From: Bog-473 sp963706555
GTDB taxonomy: Bacteria > Actinomycetota > Acidimicrobiia > Acidimicrobiales > RAAP-2
DNA length: 64,000 nt
Assembly: GCA_963706555.1 (NCBI GenBank)
Contig: OY970164.1
Location: 4,588,001 to 4,652,000, forward strand
Reading direction: 5' to 3'
The notes under the pieces were generated by a model. The model was not told where the DNA came from. It searched no databases and worked only from the letters and a program-made list of their open reading frames with translations. Positions 1 through 9,176 of this stretch are shown here, piece by piece. Within the stretch, counting starts at the first letter, position 1, and each line of letters opens with the position of its first letter. The position numbers and the translations under genes are program-made.

Positions 1-1173
1 TCGAGCTCTGCCCTTAACTCAGTCCGACTCGGGTATCTGAGTTGGTTCGTCCTTATGGCCGGCCTCATCGCGATGCTGCGGGCGTCAGGGCGCGGGCGGT
101 GCGGCTGGGAGCCGATGACCCTCGTCCTCGTGGCGTGCGTCCCTGCCGTGTGGATGCCCCTCGTGGAATTCTTTCACCCTCAAGACATTGTGGCTATGGG
201 ATTGGCTCTCTGTGGTCTCGCGTGTGCTCGTCGAAGCTGGTGGGTCTGGGCGGGCGCCTTCCTGGGGCTGGCGATCACCTCCCAACAGTTCGCCCTTCTG
301 GTATTTGCGCCTCTCCTGGTGTTGGCGCCGCCGAATCGGCGGCTGTCGCTCGTCAAAGCGACTATTGCCTCTGCGGCCTGCGTCGTTGCCCCGTTCGTCG
401 TGTTGGCGGGGAGACCCGCGCTACGGGCGGTGTTGCTCGGCTCGGGCAACACGACGGGGTACGGAGGATCGTGGCTGTCGGAATTGCACCTCCATGGTGC
501 AGCCCTCGTGCTCGCCTCCCGGGTGCTGCCAATCGTCGTCGCAATGCTGCTCGCGACGGGGGTGACGCGACGTCTTGGGCCAGCAGCACTCGAACCCGTA
601 CCGCTGGTCGCACTCATTGCAGTGTCGCTCAGTCTGCGACTCGTCTTCGAGCAGAACTTCATGGGGTACTACCTCATGGCGTTGGCCGTCTCGCTCGTAC
701 TGCTCGACGTTGTTTCCGGTCGCGTACGCGGCGAAACGGTCGCATGGCTGGCCGCGGTCACCCTTGCCTTCAACCCGATTCCCTGGGGATTCACCTCAAA
801 CGGAGGCGTGTTAGGACTCCAGGCACGTGAGGATCTTCCACTCATCTTCATGACCGTCGCCCTGTTGCTCGTTGTTTCCGATGTTGTGCGCCATCGAATC
901 CGTTGGTATCTGGTCACGTGGCTCGTTCTCATCGTTCTGGCATTCTCCAACGTTCCTCCGTGGGCAACCACACCACTGCGGCAGGCGTTCCCCACGGTGG
1001 CCTGGCAATTCGTCCTCGTTGCTACCGGGGCAGCTCTCGCCGTAGGTCCCCTCCTGTCGTGCATCCGAAATCGATCCGCGTCGCCGAGGTGTCTGCTGGA
1101 AGACGCCGATTTTGTTCATGCAGCACCCGCCCTGGCCCGTGGCCCAGGAGATGCCCAGGTGCCATTTCCGTAA
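1..1173 (+). CDS. GT-C-like polytopic membrane protein (5' truncated by window edge)
   Basis: The frame is open from base 1, so the gene starts before the window. The internal ATG at 55 is not the start, because the residues encoded before it align with the N-terminal half of the paralogue at 10210-11575. The protein is a very hydrophobic multi-pass membrane protein. Between the two copies one sees shared blocks such as FHPQD/FHPED followed by MAMGL/VAMGL, GLALTSQQFALL, and LRLVFE followed by GYYLMA. The architecture resembles the DUF2029/GT87 polyprenol-phosphate-dependent glycosyltransferases, which act at the membrane on lipid-linked sugars. That family assignment is inference from hydrophobicity and motif style, with no catalytic residue proven. 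Downstream is a 194-bp gap before the enoyl-CoA hydratase. Confidence 0.6.
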   Translation, partial: SSSALNSVRLGYLSWFVLMAGLIAMLRASGRGRCGWEPMTLVLVACVPAVWMPLVEFFHPQDIVAMGLALCGLACARRSWWVWAGAFLGLAITSQQFALLVFAPLLVLAPPNRRLSLVKATIASAACVVAPFVVLAGRPALRAVLLGSGNTTGYGGSWLSELHLHGAALVLASRVLPIVVAMLLATGVTRRLGPAALEPVPLVALIAVSLSLRLVFEQNFMGYYLMALAVSLVLLDVVSGRVRGETVAWLAAVTLAFNPIPWGFTSNGGVLGLQAREDLPLIFMTVALLLVVSDVVRHRIRWYLVTWLVLIVLAFSNVPPWATTPLRQAFPTVAWQFVLVATGAALAVGPLLSCIRNRSASPRCLLEDADFVHAAPALARGPGDAQVPFP

Positions 1174-1367
1174 CCAGCACCAGCGACCCGCATCCCGACC
1201 ACGGGGGGAGCCACATCGCCTCATGGTGGCCAGCTGCCCGTGAGATCCCCAAACCGAATGGAGCGACGCTCCGTCATATACCGTAACGGTGCGAGGGGTT
1301 GCGGACGAATTGGCCGATTGACCTGGCCTTGGCCCTCGTCCTGAGAGACCGACGACGAGGAGCACCA

Positions 1368-2204
1368 ATGCCCACCACCGAGACACCGTCAAGCGACGAC
1401 GTGATCCGGCACGTCGAGAATGGTGTGGCCCGGATCACGCTCAACCGGCCTGATGCCGGAAATGCCATGACGAGCGCCATGCGGGATCAAATCGGCGACT
1501 GGGTCCAGGACGCGTCGGCGGATCTCGCGGTTCGCGTGGTGGTCATCACTGGAGCGGGCGACAAGGCCTTCTGCACAGGAGCAGACTTGCGGGGTCGACG
1601 TGCCGCGCCTCGCCCTCGACCCGAAGGGGCACCCGATGCCGTCGTGGGCGAGGGGGCAAGGACCATTCGCAACGGTTGGCAGCGGCTCGTGAGCTCTATC
1701 CTCGACTGCGAGAAGCCGGTGATCGCCGGAGTGAATGGAACGGCAGCCGGGGGCGGCATGCACCTGGCGCTCGCGTGCGACCTGGTGGTGGCGGCCGAGG
1801 AGTCGAAGTTCATTGAGATCTTCGTGCGGCGGGGCATCGCTCCCGACGGCGGAGGCGCATGGCTGCTCGCCCGATTAGTGGGCATCCAAAAGGCCAAGGA
1901 GCTGTTCTTCTTCGGGGACGACGTGCCCGCGTCCGAGGCGTACCGGCTTGGACTGGTGAATCGCGTCGTCCCCCGGGCCCAGCTCGACGCAACTCTCGAC
2001 GAGTTGGCGACCCGGTTGGCCAATGGGCCGACCAAGGCCATCGGCATCGCCAAATGGCTGACCAATCGGTCCCTCGACGTTGACCGGGCCACGGCGTTCC
2101 AGGACGAGGCCATGGCACAGGAGCTCGTCACCCACACACTGGACTCCAAGGAAGGCTTCGCCAGTTTCCTCGAGCGGCGTCCTTCCGCGTTCAAGGGCTG
2201 GTAG
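1368..2204 (+). CDS. Enoyl-CoA hydratase/isomerase family protein
   Basis: This is a crotonase-fold protein of 278 residues, the usual size for the family. It would hydrate or isomerise enoyl-CoA thioesters in the cytoplasm. Visible features are the N-terminal strand ITLNRPDAGNAM, the first oxyanion-hole segment around AFCTGADL, and the second around GTAAGGGMHLALACD. A C-terminal trimerisation region carries the typical FASFLERR ending. The ATG at 1368 was chosen over the upstream in-frame start at 1299 because a GAGGAG ribosome site lies 6 bases before it. The exact substrate cannot be read from the sequence. It is convergent with the next gene, 30 bp away. Confidence 0.88.
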   Translation: MPTTETPSSDDVIRHVENGVARITLNRPDAGNAMTSAMRDQIGDWVQDASADLAVRVVVITGAGDKAFCTGADLRGRRAAPRPRPEGAPDAVVGEGARTIRNGWQRLVSSILDCEKPVIAGVNGTAAGGGMHLALACDLVVAAEESKFIEIFVRRGIAPDGGGAWLLARLVGIQKAKELFFFGDDVPASEAYRLGLVNRVVPRAQLDATLDELATRLANGPTKAIGIAKWLTNRSLDVDRATAFQDEAMAQELVTHTLDSKEGFASFLERRPSAFKGW

Positions 2205-2234
2205 CCCTCGACCAGCACCCCTCAACCCACAACC

Positions 2235-2987
2235 TCAACCGGTTGACGACGTCGTCGTCGCGCCAGGGACGCTTGTCGACGAGGTGGTGGTCGTCGATCC
2301 GCCGACGGTCGACGAGGTCGTGCTCCCGACCGTCGAGGTGGTACTCGACGACGAGGAGGTCGTCCCGGTGGACGATGTGGTCGACGTTGTGGTCGTCGTG
2401 GGTGGCGGCAACGTAGTCGTCGGGGTCTGCACGATATTCCCGACGGTTGTGCCCCCTCCTGTATGACCGAAAAGGTCGGCCAACGGTCGCCCTGCGATGA
2501 GCTCGACGACTGTCACGAAGAGGAGGGAAGCGACGAAGACCCCGACGACGACACCGACAATCTGCGGCCATGAAAGATTCGTCCGAGGTGCCGGAAGCGT
2601 GGGAGCAGACACGCCCCGTTCGCTCGTCTCCACAGGTCCGGGTGACGTGCCTGACTCTGCCACAGTTGCCTCCGCCGCTGTGGCGCTGGTCGCTGCCTCT
2701 TCGTGCAACGGGGACGCGGGAGACTGCTCGGAACCGGTGACGCCGGAGGTCTTCGTTCCCCCCAATCGACGCACTATGGCGTTATCAGGCACACGAACCA
2801 CGACCTGTTTGACCGCTCTGTTCGTGCGCTCGATCGACTGGAAGACCAGAGCGGTCCCGGTGGTAGCGACAATGGAGCCGATCGCCACCCCGACGATGGT
2901 CCCCTTCACCCCGAAGATGGAGGCGATGACAGCCGACAGCACCGCCCCCGCAGCGGAGGCTGCGATCTGACGGGAGGAGAACTTCAC
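2235..2987 (-). CDS. Membrane protein with Ser/Thr-rich C-terminal stalk
   Basis: I do not recognise the family. The 250-residue product has two closely spaced N-terminal hydrophobic helices (about residues 8-52), a soluble middle section rich in Ala, Glu and Pro, a third helix near residues 145-165, and a C-terminal stretch of about 65 residues made almost only of Thr, Ser, Val and Gly. The tail resembles a mucin-like or O-glycosylated extracellular stalk. No sortase motif is seen. The start is GTG at 2987, with AGGAG 9 bases upstream. It is transcribed alone, convergent with the enoyl-CoA hydratase and divergent from the acyltransferase. Confidence 0.6.
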   Translation of the reverse strand: MKFSSRQIAASAAGAVLSAVIASIFGVKGTIVGVAIGSIVATTGTALVFQSIERTNRAVKQVVVRVPDNAIVRRLGGTKTSGVTGSEQSPASPLHEEAATSATAAEATVAESGTSPGPVETSERGVSAPTLPAPRTNLSWPQIVGVVVGVFVASLLFVTVVELIAGRPLADLFGHTGGGTTVGNIVQTPTTTLPPPTTTTTSTTSSTGTTSSSSSTTSTVGSTTSSTVGGSTTTTSSTSVPGATTTSSTG

Positions 2988-3220
2988 AGCAAACCACTCC
3001 TACTAATTGCGGGCCGAACCTTGCAATGGTGCATCCGGGGATGCAATCCGGAACCGTCGCTGCCTCGATGACGTCGTCAACCGGTCCGCTTGCTCGAGTA
3101 CACGCCTCCACCATAGGTCGCGGGGTAACTCCCTTTTCTGAAGCCGAGTCCAGGAGTTCTCATTGTTCCCACAGAACAGCCTGAGCTTCTCTTCAGGTAC
3201 GCAGACCAGGATGATGCCGT

Positions 3221-4534
3221 ATGGTCCTCAGCCCTCCGATCGCGACGCGTCCGCGCTCGGAGGTGCGAGATCTGACTCTCGAGCAACCGCACCCGCGGGG
3301 TTACCTCGAGATGTTCAACCTCTTCCGGGTGATCGCGTGCCTCGCCGTCTTGGCGCAACACTCGTTCATCTGGGCCAATATGTCCGACAACTTCGTGGGC
3401 ACCGGTTTCATCACCATGCTCCATCTGAGCCGGACGTGTTTCTTCTTCCTGACCGGTCTCGTCGTCTGCTACGCGCAGATCACCCATCGGCGTTCTCTTT
3501 TCGGCTTCTGGAAACGCCGCTACTGGGAGATCGGGATCCCGTACTTGGCCTGGACCGGCATCTACCTCGTCTTCGCGCTCATCACCGTGGACGCCTCGTG
3601 GAACGAAGCGGGAGCATTTCTTCGTCACAACCTGCCTCTGGGCTACTCCCAGATGTATTTCGTCGTGGTGATCTTCCAGTTCTACCTCCTGTTCCCCCTC
3701 CTCTTGAAGCTCTTGCGCACGACACGCCACCACGGAATCGTCATGGCTGCGAGCCTGGTGTTCGCGCTTGCTCTCAGCACTCTCGAGCACTACCACGGCC
3801 AGCTTGTCCCCGTGAGCGATGTCACCCGCGCCATCAATTCCGCCTGGCCCATAACCCGGGACTTCCTCACCTATCAGGAGTTCTTCGTTGCCGGAATGCT
3901 GGTCGCACTCCACCTGGACCAGGTGCTTGACTTCGTCGCCCGGCGCTACCGGCAAATCCTCCTCGTGACCGCGGGCGTCGGACTCCTCCAGGTGGCCTGG
4001 TACATGATCTCGGTGTGGTCGGGGAACTCCATTGCCCAGGCTTCGGACATCTACCAACCCTCGGCGACGGTGTGGTGTTTCGCCGCGATCGCCGGCCTCT
4101 TCGCGCTCAGTTGGTGGTGGGATCAGCGGATGCTGCTTTCGCCCACGGAGGGACGCCGGCAGGTTTTCCCGTCCACCGCCTATTTCGCCGGATTGACCGG
4201 AGGAGTCTTCTTCGCGCACGCACTCTTCATCAGTCTCATCCGCTCCGCACTCGATGCGACGGGGCTGAGGACAAGCCTCCCGTGGGAGGCGATCGTCGCC
4301 ATTCTTTTCGTCGGGACAGTGAGCGTGACTGCGGCATTCATCGCACTTGTGCTCCGTACCCCTCTGCGCTGGGTTCTGGGAGGACCGGTGCGATCCGAAC
4401 AAAGGGCGTCCTACAATGCCGGGCCGAAGGCAGCGAAACCACTCCCACGGGAGTCGGCACGGCACAACGGTCATGCGAATGGTCACGCCGAGAGACACGT
4501 CCACAGTGTCTCTCGGCGGGGCGGCGCAGGCTGA
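3221..4534 (+). CDS. Acyltransferase family 3 membrane protein
   Basis: This is an integral membrane O-acyltransferase of the OafA/YrhL type (acyltransferase_3), which transfers acyl groups to cell-surface sugars or lipids. The protein has 437 residues and about ten hydrophobic segments. The family hallmark is near the N-terminus: a first helix in FNLFRVIACLAVLAQHS, with Arg and His flanking the helix end, and then TCFFFLTGLVV. The C-terminal 60 residues are hydrophilic and His/Arg-rich, probably cytoplasmic. The FMN reductase starts 15 bp downstream, so the two may be cotranscribed. The acceptor substrate is unknown. Confidence 0.82.
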   Translation: MVLSPPIATRPRSEVRDLTLEQPHPRGYLEMFNLFRVIACLAVLAQHSFIWANMSDNFVGTGFITMLHLSRTCFFFLTGLVVCYAQITHRRSLFGFWKRRYWEIGIPYLAWTGIYLVFALITVDASWNEAGAFLRHNLPLGYSQMYFVVVIFQFYLLFPLLLKLLRTTRHHGIVMAASLVFALALSTLEHYHGQLVPVSDVTRAINSAWPITRDFLTYQEFFVAGMLVALHLDQVLDFVARRYRQILLVTAGVGLLQVAWYMISVWSGNSIAQASDIYQPSATVWCFAAIAGLFALSWWWDQRMLLSPTEGRRQVFPSTAYFAGLTGGVFFAHALFISLIRSALDATGLRTSLPWEAIVAILFVGTVSVTAAFIALVLRTPLRWVLGGPVRSEQRASYNAGPKAAKPLPRESARHNGHANGHAERHVHSVSRRGGAG

Positions 4535-4549
4535 AGGAGGGGACGACGC

Positions 4550-5053
4550 ATGAGCATGGCGGTGGTCGTGGGAAACCCAAAGGCCAACTCGCGGACCTTG
4601 CGAGTCGCCCAGGGCGTGGCAGATGCACTCTCGACGCGGCTGGTGCTCCCGTCGGACCGATTGGTGATCGACTTGGCCGACGTGGCGAACGAGTTGTTCG
4701 AGCGTGATTCGCAGCGTGTCGACAATCTCCTTTCGGCAGTCGCCGCGTCCCGGGTGATCGTCGTGGCCTCGCCGACCTTCAAGGCCACCTACACCGGGCT
4801 TTTGAAGTCCTTCTTCGACCGCTACGCCACGAACGCCCTTGGTTCGTCCGTTGCCATCGGCGTCATGACGGGGGCGGCGCCGATTCACGCACTCGCCGTC
4901 GAGCTGCATTTGCGCCCGTTGCTGGTGGAGCTCGGGGCCGTCACTCCCACCAGGGGCCTTTATGTGACGGAGCAACAGTTCGACGACCTCGAAGTGGCAA
5001 TCGGGCCATGGGCCGATGGAGCGGCTCCGCTCATCGCACGCCACCTCGGCTGA
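4550..5053 (+). CDS. NAD(P)H-dependent FMN reductase (SsuE-like)
   Basis: This flavodoxin-fold protein of 167 residues would reduce FMN with NAD(P)H in the cytoplasm and could supply FMNH2 to a monooxygenase. The phosphate-binding loop is at the N-terminus (VVGNPKANSRT), and the second FMN-contacting segment is SPTFKATYTGLLKSFFDRY near residues 81-99. The ATG at 4550 is preceded by a strong GGAGGGG site. No partner monooxygenase is adjacent, so the physiological acceptor is not known. Pantothenate kinase follows after 37 bp on the same strand. Confidence 0.82.
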   Translation: MSMAVVVGNPKANSRTLRVAQGVADALSTRLVLPSDRLVIDLADVANELFERDSQRVDNLLSAVAASRVIVVASPTFKATYTGLLKSFFDRYATNALGSSVAIGVMTGAAPIHALAVELHLRPLLVELGAVTPTRGLYVTEQQFDDLEVAIGPWADGAAPLIARHLG

Positions 5054-5090
5054 CACTCGGGGCTCACGCATCCCGTAGCCTCGTTTCTTC

Positions 5091-6080
5091 ATGACCACAT
5101 TGGACCAATCGAGCAGTGAGGGCGGTGGCGCGCGCACCGTCGATCGCGGCTACGAGGTCTTCACCCGGAAGCACTGGGCTGCACTGGGGCGAAGATCCGA
5201 TGCGGTGTTGTCCGATGCCGAACGACGCGAGCTCGTGGCGACAGCCCGGAGCACGTCGGCCCAGACCCTTCAGATAAAGGAGGTGGAGGACGTCTACCTT
5301 CCCTTGGCGCACTATCTCGGACTGATCGTCCAGTCCACACGCGAAGCGCAACGACGCATCGCCGACTTCCTGGGGGAGGAACGCGTCACTGCGCCGTTCA
5401 TCATCGGGATCGCCGGTGGCGTCGCCGTCGGCAAGAGCACCACAGCAAGAGTTCTCCAAGCGTTGTTGGGCAGGAGTGAAGACCAGCGTTCGGCCGACCT
5501 CCTCACGACCGACGGATTCCTCTGGCCGAATGCCACCCTCGAAGCGCAGGGCATCATGGATCGAAAGGGCTTTCCTGAGAGCTACGACCAGCGACGACTC
5601 GTGGAGACGCTCACGGCCATTCGGTCCGGACAGCACGAGGTGACGACCCCTGTGTATTCCCACCTTTCCTATGACATCGTCCCTGACGAGCGCCAGATCA
5701 TCCGTCGGCCGGACATTCTCATCGTCGAGGGGCTGAATGTCCTCCAAGTGAGCACGACAGGCGCCTCGGCCTCCCAAGTGGTGGTATCGGACTTCTTCGA
5801 CGTTTCGATCTACGTCGATGCCGCTGAAACTGACGTTGCACGCTGGTTCCGCGAGCGGCTCCTCGTCCTGCGCTCGACCATGGGTGAACCCGGTTCCTTT
5901 TTCCATCGCCTTTCATCGTTGTCGGACGAAGAAGTCACCGATCTCGCCGAACAGGTCTGGAATCAGGTGAATCTCGTCAACTTGCGCGAGAACATTGCAC
6001 CCACCCGAGGTCGAGCCGATCTCATCGTGGAAAAAGGCAGCAACCACCTGGTCGATCGGATTCTTCTCCGGCGCTCCTGA
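5091..6080 (+). CDS. coaA: Type I pantothenate kinase
   Basis: It catalyses ATP-dependent phosphorylation of pantothenate, the first step of coenzyme A synthesis. The 329-residue length matches bacterial type I CoaA. The P-loop GIAGGVAVGKSTTAR lies at about residues 104-118, followed by the LLTTDGFLWPN segment with its catalytic Asp. The substrate-binding stretch GFPESYD and the sequence PVYSHLSYD are typical of the family, as is the core strand ILIVEGLNVLQ. The start at 5091 fits the usual N-terminal length. No frameshift or missing motif is seen. Confidence 0.95.
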   Translation: MTTLDQSSSEGGGARTVDRGYEVFTRKHWAALGRRSDAVLSDAERRELVATARSTSAQTLQIKEVEDVYLPLAHYLGLIVQSTREAQRRIADFLGEERVTAPFIIGIAGGVAVGKSTTARVLQALLGRSEDQRSADLLTTDGFLWPNATLEAQGIMDRKGFPESYDQRRLVETLTAIRSGQHEVTTPVYSHLSYDIVPDERQIIRRPDILIVEGLNVLQVSTTGASASQVVVSDFFDVSIYVDAAETDVARWFRERLLVLRSTMGEPGSFFHRLSSLSDEEVTDLAEQVWNQVNLVNLRENIAPTRGRADLIVEKGSNHLVDRILLRRS

Positions 6081-6221
6081 ATTCGGCCCTCAACCGTCGG
6101 ACGACCAGGACAAGAAAGTTGGGTTGCCGTTGGGTTGCGGTGGAGAGCACGGAGACTCCTGACCGTCAGGCTTATACCCGTGTCAGTCGCCCTCGGTCGC
6201 CCTCCCACGTTGAGGTCACCC

Positions 6222-7238
6222 GTGAACCTACGTCGGAGCACCTTCCTCGTGATGGTGATCGGCTTCGGCGCGAGCATCGGAGGGTTCCTCACTGACACCT
6301 TGCCCTGGATCTCGCTCCTGGTCGGGCTTGTCGCCACCGTGCTCGTCGCTGGCCTTCTCGACCTTGCTGCCACCCGGCGTGAAGAGGCACTGCGCCTGAT
6401 CGCGGAGCTCGAATCCAAGAACTCCCAGCTCGACGAGGCCCTGCGCCACCGAGTCGAGGCCGAGCAACGCCTACGGCAGGCGCACCGTCTCGAGGCGGTC
6501 GGGCAATTGGCGGGTGGGATCGCCCACGACTTCAACAATCTGCTCCAGTCCATCCTCAGCTACTCCGAATTCCTTTCCGATGCAATCGATCCCGAGAGTG
6601 AACTGCAGCAGGACGTGGCCGAAGTGCAAAAGGCAGCCCGTCGGGCGGCCGGTCTCACCAGGCAACTCCTGGTCTTCAGCCGGGAAGACGTCACGCAGCA
6701 GGTCGTCGTCGATCTCAACGACTCTGTCCGCAGCGCGGAGCATCTCCTTCGCTCCACGCTGGGCGAGGACATTCAGCTGACCTGCCGGACGGCCGAGGAA
6801 CCCTGCCCCGTTGCTGCCGACATCGGCGAGTTGGAACTCCTGCTGATGAACCTCACAATCAATGCCCGCGACGCCATGCCCCGCGGGGGCACGATCAATG
6901 TGACGGTCGACACGCTGGAGGTAGACGGAACAGACGGCTCAGGTCTCCCGCCGGGACCATTCGCCCGCATCGAGGTGAGCGATGACGGCGAAGGCATGAC
7001 GCCCGAGGTGGCCGCCAAGGCGTTCGAACCCTTTTTCACGACGAAGGAAACGGGTCGAGGGAGCGGGCTGGGGCTCTCCATGGTCTATGGCATCGCCAAT
7101 CGATCCGGGGGGCGAGCGTCGATCTCAACGATGGGAGGGGTGGGAACCACGATCACCGTTCTCTTTCCGCTGTCGGATGAGGCATCACTCTCGAGCCTGC
7201 GTGACTTCAGACCCATGCTCCAACAGGTGGCGCAATGA
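6222..7238 (+). CDS. Membrane-anchored sensor histidine kinase
   Basis: This two-component kinase autophosphorylates on His and passes phosphate to a receiver, probably the overlapping gene. Two N-terminal transmembrane helices (about residues 9-45) have almost no extracellular loop, so it likely senses a membrane or cytoplasmic cue. A short coiled coil leads to the H-box GGIAHDFNNLL (His about 102). The ATPase domain has the N-box NARDAM (about 213), the G1 box DDGEGM (about 253) and the G2 box GRGSGLGL (about 277). GTG 6222 is preferred because TTGAGGT lies 6 bases upstream. The longer reading from TTG 6135 lacks a site and crosses an 11-bp tandem duplication at 6118-6139. Confidence 0.88.
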   Translation: MNLRRSTFLVMVIGFGASIGGFLTDTLPWISLLVGLVATVLVAGLLDLAATRREEALRLIAELESKNSQLDEALRHRVEAEQRLRQAHRLEAVGQLAGGIAHDFNNLLQSILSYSEFLSDAIDPESELQQDVAEVQKAARRAAGLTRQLLVFSREDVTQQVVVDLNDSVRSAEHLLRSTLGEDIQLTCRTAEEPCPVAADIGELELLLMNLTINARDAMPRGGTINVTVDTLEVDGTDGSGLPPGPFARIEVSDDGEGMTPEVAAKAFEPFFTTKETGRGSGLGLSMVYGIANRSGGRASISTMGGVGTTITVLFPLSDEASLSSLRDFRPMLQQVAQ

Positions 7239-8323
7239 ACTCCACCGTGACGTTCCCCCGTGCCGGGGCAGACGCCAGCATTCTGGTGGTCGAGGACGAG
7301 GAACCGATACGTCGCTCCCTGGCCCGGCTCCTCGAACGAGCGGGATATGCGTGTGCCACCGCGGCCAATGCGGCCGAGGCTCGGCAGCTCCTCGCCAACG
7401 GGGCGTTTGCACTGATGCTGTGCGATGTGACAATGCCCGGGGAGAGCGGATTCACGCTGCTCTCCCATGTCAACGAGGCACACCCCGACGTTGCCGTGAT
7501 CATGGTGACCGCCGTTGACTCGCCGCACGCGGGAAATCCAGCTTCCACCCTCGGCACGTACGGGTACATCCTGAAGCCGTTCGATACGAACGTGATCCTG
7601 ATCAACGTCGTCGGAGCTCTCCTCCAACGAGCGGAAAAGCTTGCCGCCCGAAGCCACGACTCACAATCGGAATCAGAGATCGCGAGCCACGTGGCGGAAC
7701 TGGTCGAAATTGTCGAACGCCTCCACCACGAGGACCGTGCGCACTTGTGGTCCCGGGAAGGGACGGCGCGACACGCTGCCCTCGTAGCCGAATGGCGCGA
7801 CGCCGAAACCGATGCCCACCTGCACCGAGTGGGCACACATGCCGCACGCCTCGCGTTCCTGGCCGGTATGGCACCCGACGCAGTCGAGGACCTTCGCATT
7901 GCGAGTCAGCTGCACGACATCGGCAAAGTCGGCATTCCCGAGGCGATCCTTCTGAAGACGCGGCTCTTGACAGAAGAAGAGCGCCTGATCATGCAAGGTC
8001 ATACGGAGACCGGGTTCAAAATGTTGGAGGGATTCGAATCCCCCTTGTGCCGCCTGGGATCGATCGTGGCGCTCTCCCATCACGAGAGGTTCGACGGAAA
8101 CGGCTACCCGCATGGGCTGGTCGGCGACGCCATCCCGCTCGAGGGAAGGATCGTCGCCATCGCCGATGTCTACGACGCTCTCCGGAGCAAGCGGCCCTAC
8201 AAGCGTGCGTATTCACAGACGGATTCCCTCGAAATCCTCAGGCATCGGCGGCGAGCCCAACTCGATCCCGAGCTCTTGGATCTCTTTATCAGCGACCTCG
8301 AAAAGGCACCAAGGACCTCATGA
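7235..8323 (+). CDS. Response regulator with REC and HD-GYP domains (c-di-GMP phosphodiesterase)
   Basis: The REC domain (residues 13-130) keeps the acidic pair at 20-21, phospho-acceptor Asp64, Thr92 and Lys114. After a linker comes an HD-GYP domain with LHDIGK (His227-Asp228), the downstream HHE at 282-284 and GNGYP at 288-292. Proteins of this class hydrolyse cyclic di-GMP, usually to pGpG or GMP. The ATG overlaps the kinase stop codon by 4 bases, so the kinase is the likely phosphodonor. The position just before the prepilin peptidase suggests control of c-di-GMP for the pilus system encoded here, which is inference from context. Confidence 0.92.
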   Translation: MNSTVTFPRAGADASILVVEDEEPIRRSLARLLERAGYACATAANAAEARQLLANGAFALMLCDVTMPGESGFTLLSHVNEAHPDVAVIMVTAVDSPHAGNPASTLGTYGYILKPFDTNVILINVVGALLQRAEKLAARSHDSQSESEIASHVAELVEIVERLHHEDRAHLWSREGTARHAALVAEWRDAETDAHLHRVGTHAARLAFLAGMAPDAVEDLRIASQLHDIGKVGIPEAILLKTRLLTEEERLIMQGHTETGFKMLEGFESPLCRLGSIVALSHHERFDGNGYPHGLVGDAIPLEGRIVAIADVYDALRSKRPYKRAYSQTDSLEILRHRRRAQLDPELLDLFISDLEKAPRTS

Positions 8324-8396
8324 TTATGGGCAGGAGACAAACGAACGTGGTCGCTATAGCCGCCCCGAGCGACAAAGAGAGGACGGGGTCGGGAGC

Positions 8397-9176
8397 GTGT
8401 TAGGGATTTTGATCGCATATTGCGCCCTGTTCGGCCTCATCGTCGGCTCATTCTTGAACGTGGTGATCTATCGCGTGCCTCGTAAGGAGTCGGTGGTGTC
8501 GCCGCGCTCGGCGTGTCCAACATGTAGCACCCCGATCTCGGCCCGAGACAATGTGCCTATCTTTTCGTGGCTCTTCTTGCACGGCAAGTGCCGGACGTGT
8601 GACTCCCCAATCTCAATGCGCTACCCGCTAGTTGAGGCGGCCACTGCAGTGCTCTTTGCCGGCATTGCCGCCCGTATCGGCTTCTCGTGGAGCCTCCCGG
8701 CGTATCTTGTTCTTGCAGCAGGACTGCTCGCTCTTGCATGTACCGACTTCGAGCACCTGCTACTGCCCAAGCGAATCGTCTACCCGGTTCTCGTCCTGGT
8801 CGGCGTACTCCTTGCTCTGGCCTCGGCGATCACTCACCATTGGCACCAATTCGTGATTGCCACCATTTGCGCCATCGTCTGGTTCGTCATCTTCTTTACC
8901 ATGAACGCAATCAGCCCACGCGTCCTCGGCTACGGCGATGTCCGCTTGGCACCAGTACTCGGACTCGCGCTCGGCTGGCTCGGTGTGCGCTATGCCTTGC
9001 TCGGCTTCTTCGCCGCCAACCTCATCGGCGCCATCCTCGGATTGTCACTCATCGCCACCAAGCAGATGAGTCGCGAACAACAAATCCCCTATGGGGTCTT
9101 TCTCGCATTGGGCGCATTGCTCGCAATCTTCGCCGGGCCGGAGTTACTGCGCCCGTTCCAATCGATCAAAGGGTGA
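8397..9176 (+). CDS. pilD: Type IV prepilin peptidase/methyltransferase
   Basis: This is a membrane aspartyl protease (family A24) that removes the prepilin leader after Gly and N-methylates the new N-terminus. The first helix GLIVGSFLNVVIYR and two CxxC pairs (CPTC and CRTC, about residues 42-74) form the zinc-binding N-terminal domain. Catalytic Asp residues are in TDFEHLLLPKRI and in GYGDVRL. The GTG at 8397 gives a protein of 259 residues, the normal family size. The upstream open frame to 8112 is antisense-like coding overlap with the HD-GYP gene and was discarded. Likely substrates are PilA and the minor pilins at 13.5-21.1 kb. Confidence 0.92.
   Translation: MLGILIAYCALFGLIVGSFLNVVIYRVPRKESVVSPRSACPTCSTPISARDNVPIFSWLFLHGKCRTCDSPISMRYPLVEAATAVLFAGIAARIGFSWSLPAYLVLAAGLLALACTDFEHLLLPKRIVYPVLVLVGVLLALASAITHHWHQFVIATICAIVWFVIFFTMNAISPRVLGYGDVRLAPVLGLALGWLGVRYALLGFFAANLIGAILGLSLIATKQMSREQQIPYGVFLALGALLAIFAGPELLRPFQSIKG

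Noticed and set aside
2197..2216. Possible terminator after the enoyl-CoA hydratase
   Set aside because: Only a 6-bp stem overlapping the stop codon, with no U-tract; too weak to list.
3077..5137. Long minus-strand open frame (686 codons)
   Set aside because: It is antisense to the acyltransferase and FMN reductase, is rich in Arg/His/Glu/Gly without any domain, and has no ribosome site. It is a high-GC shadow.
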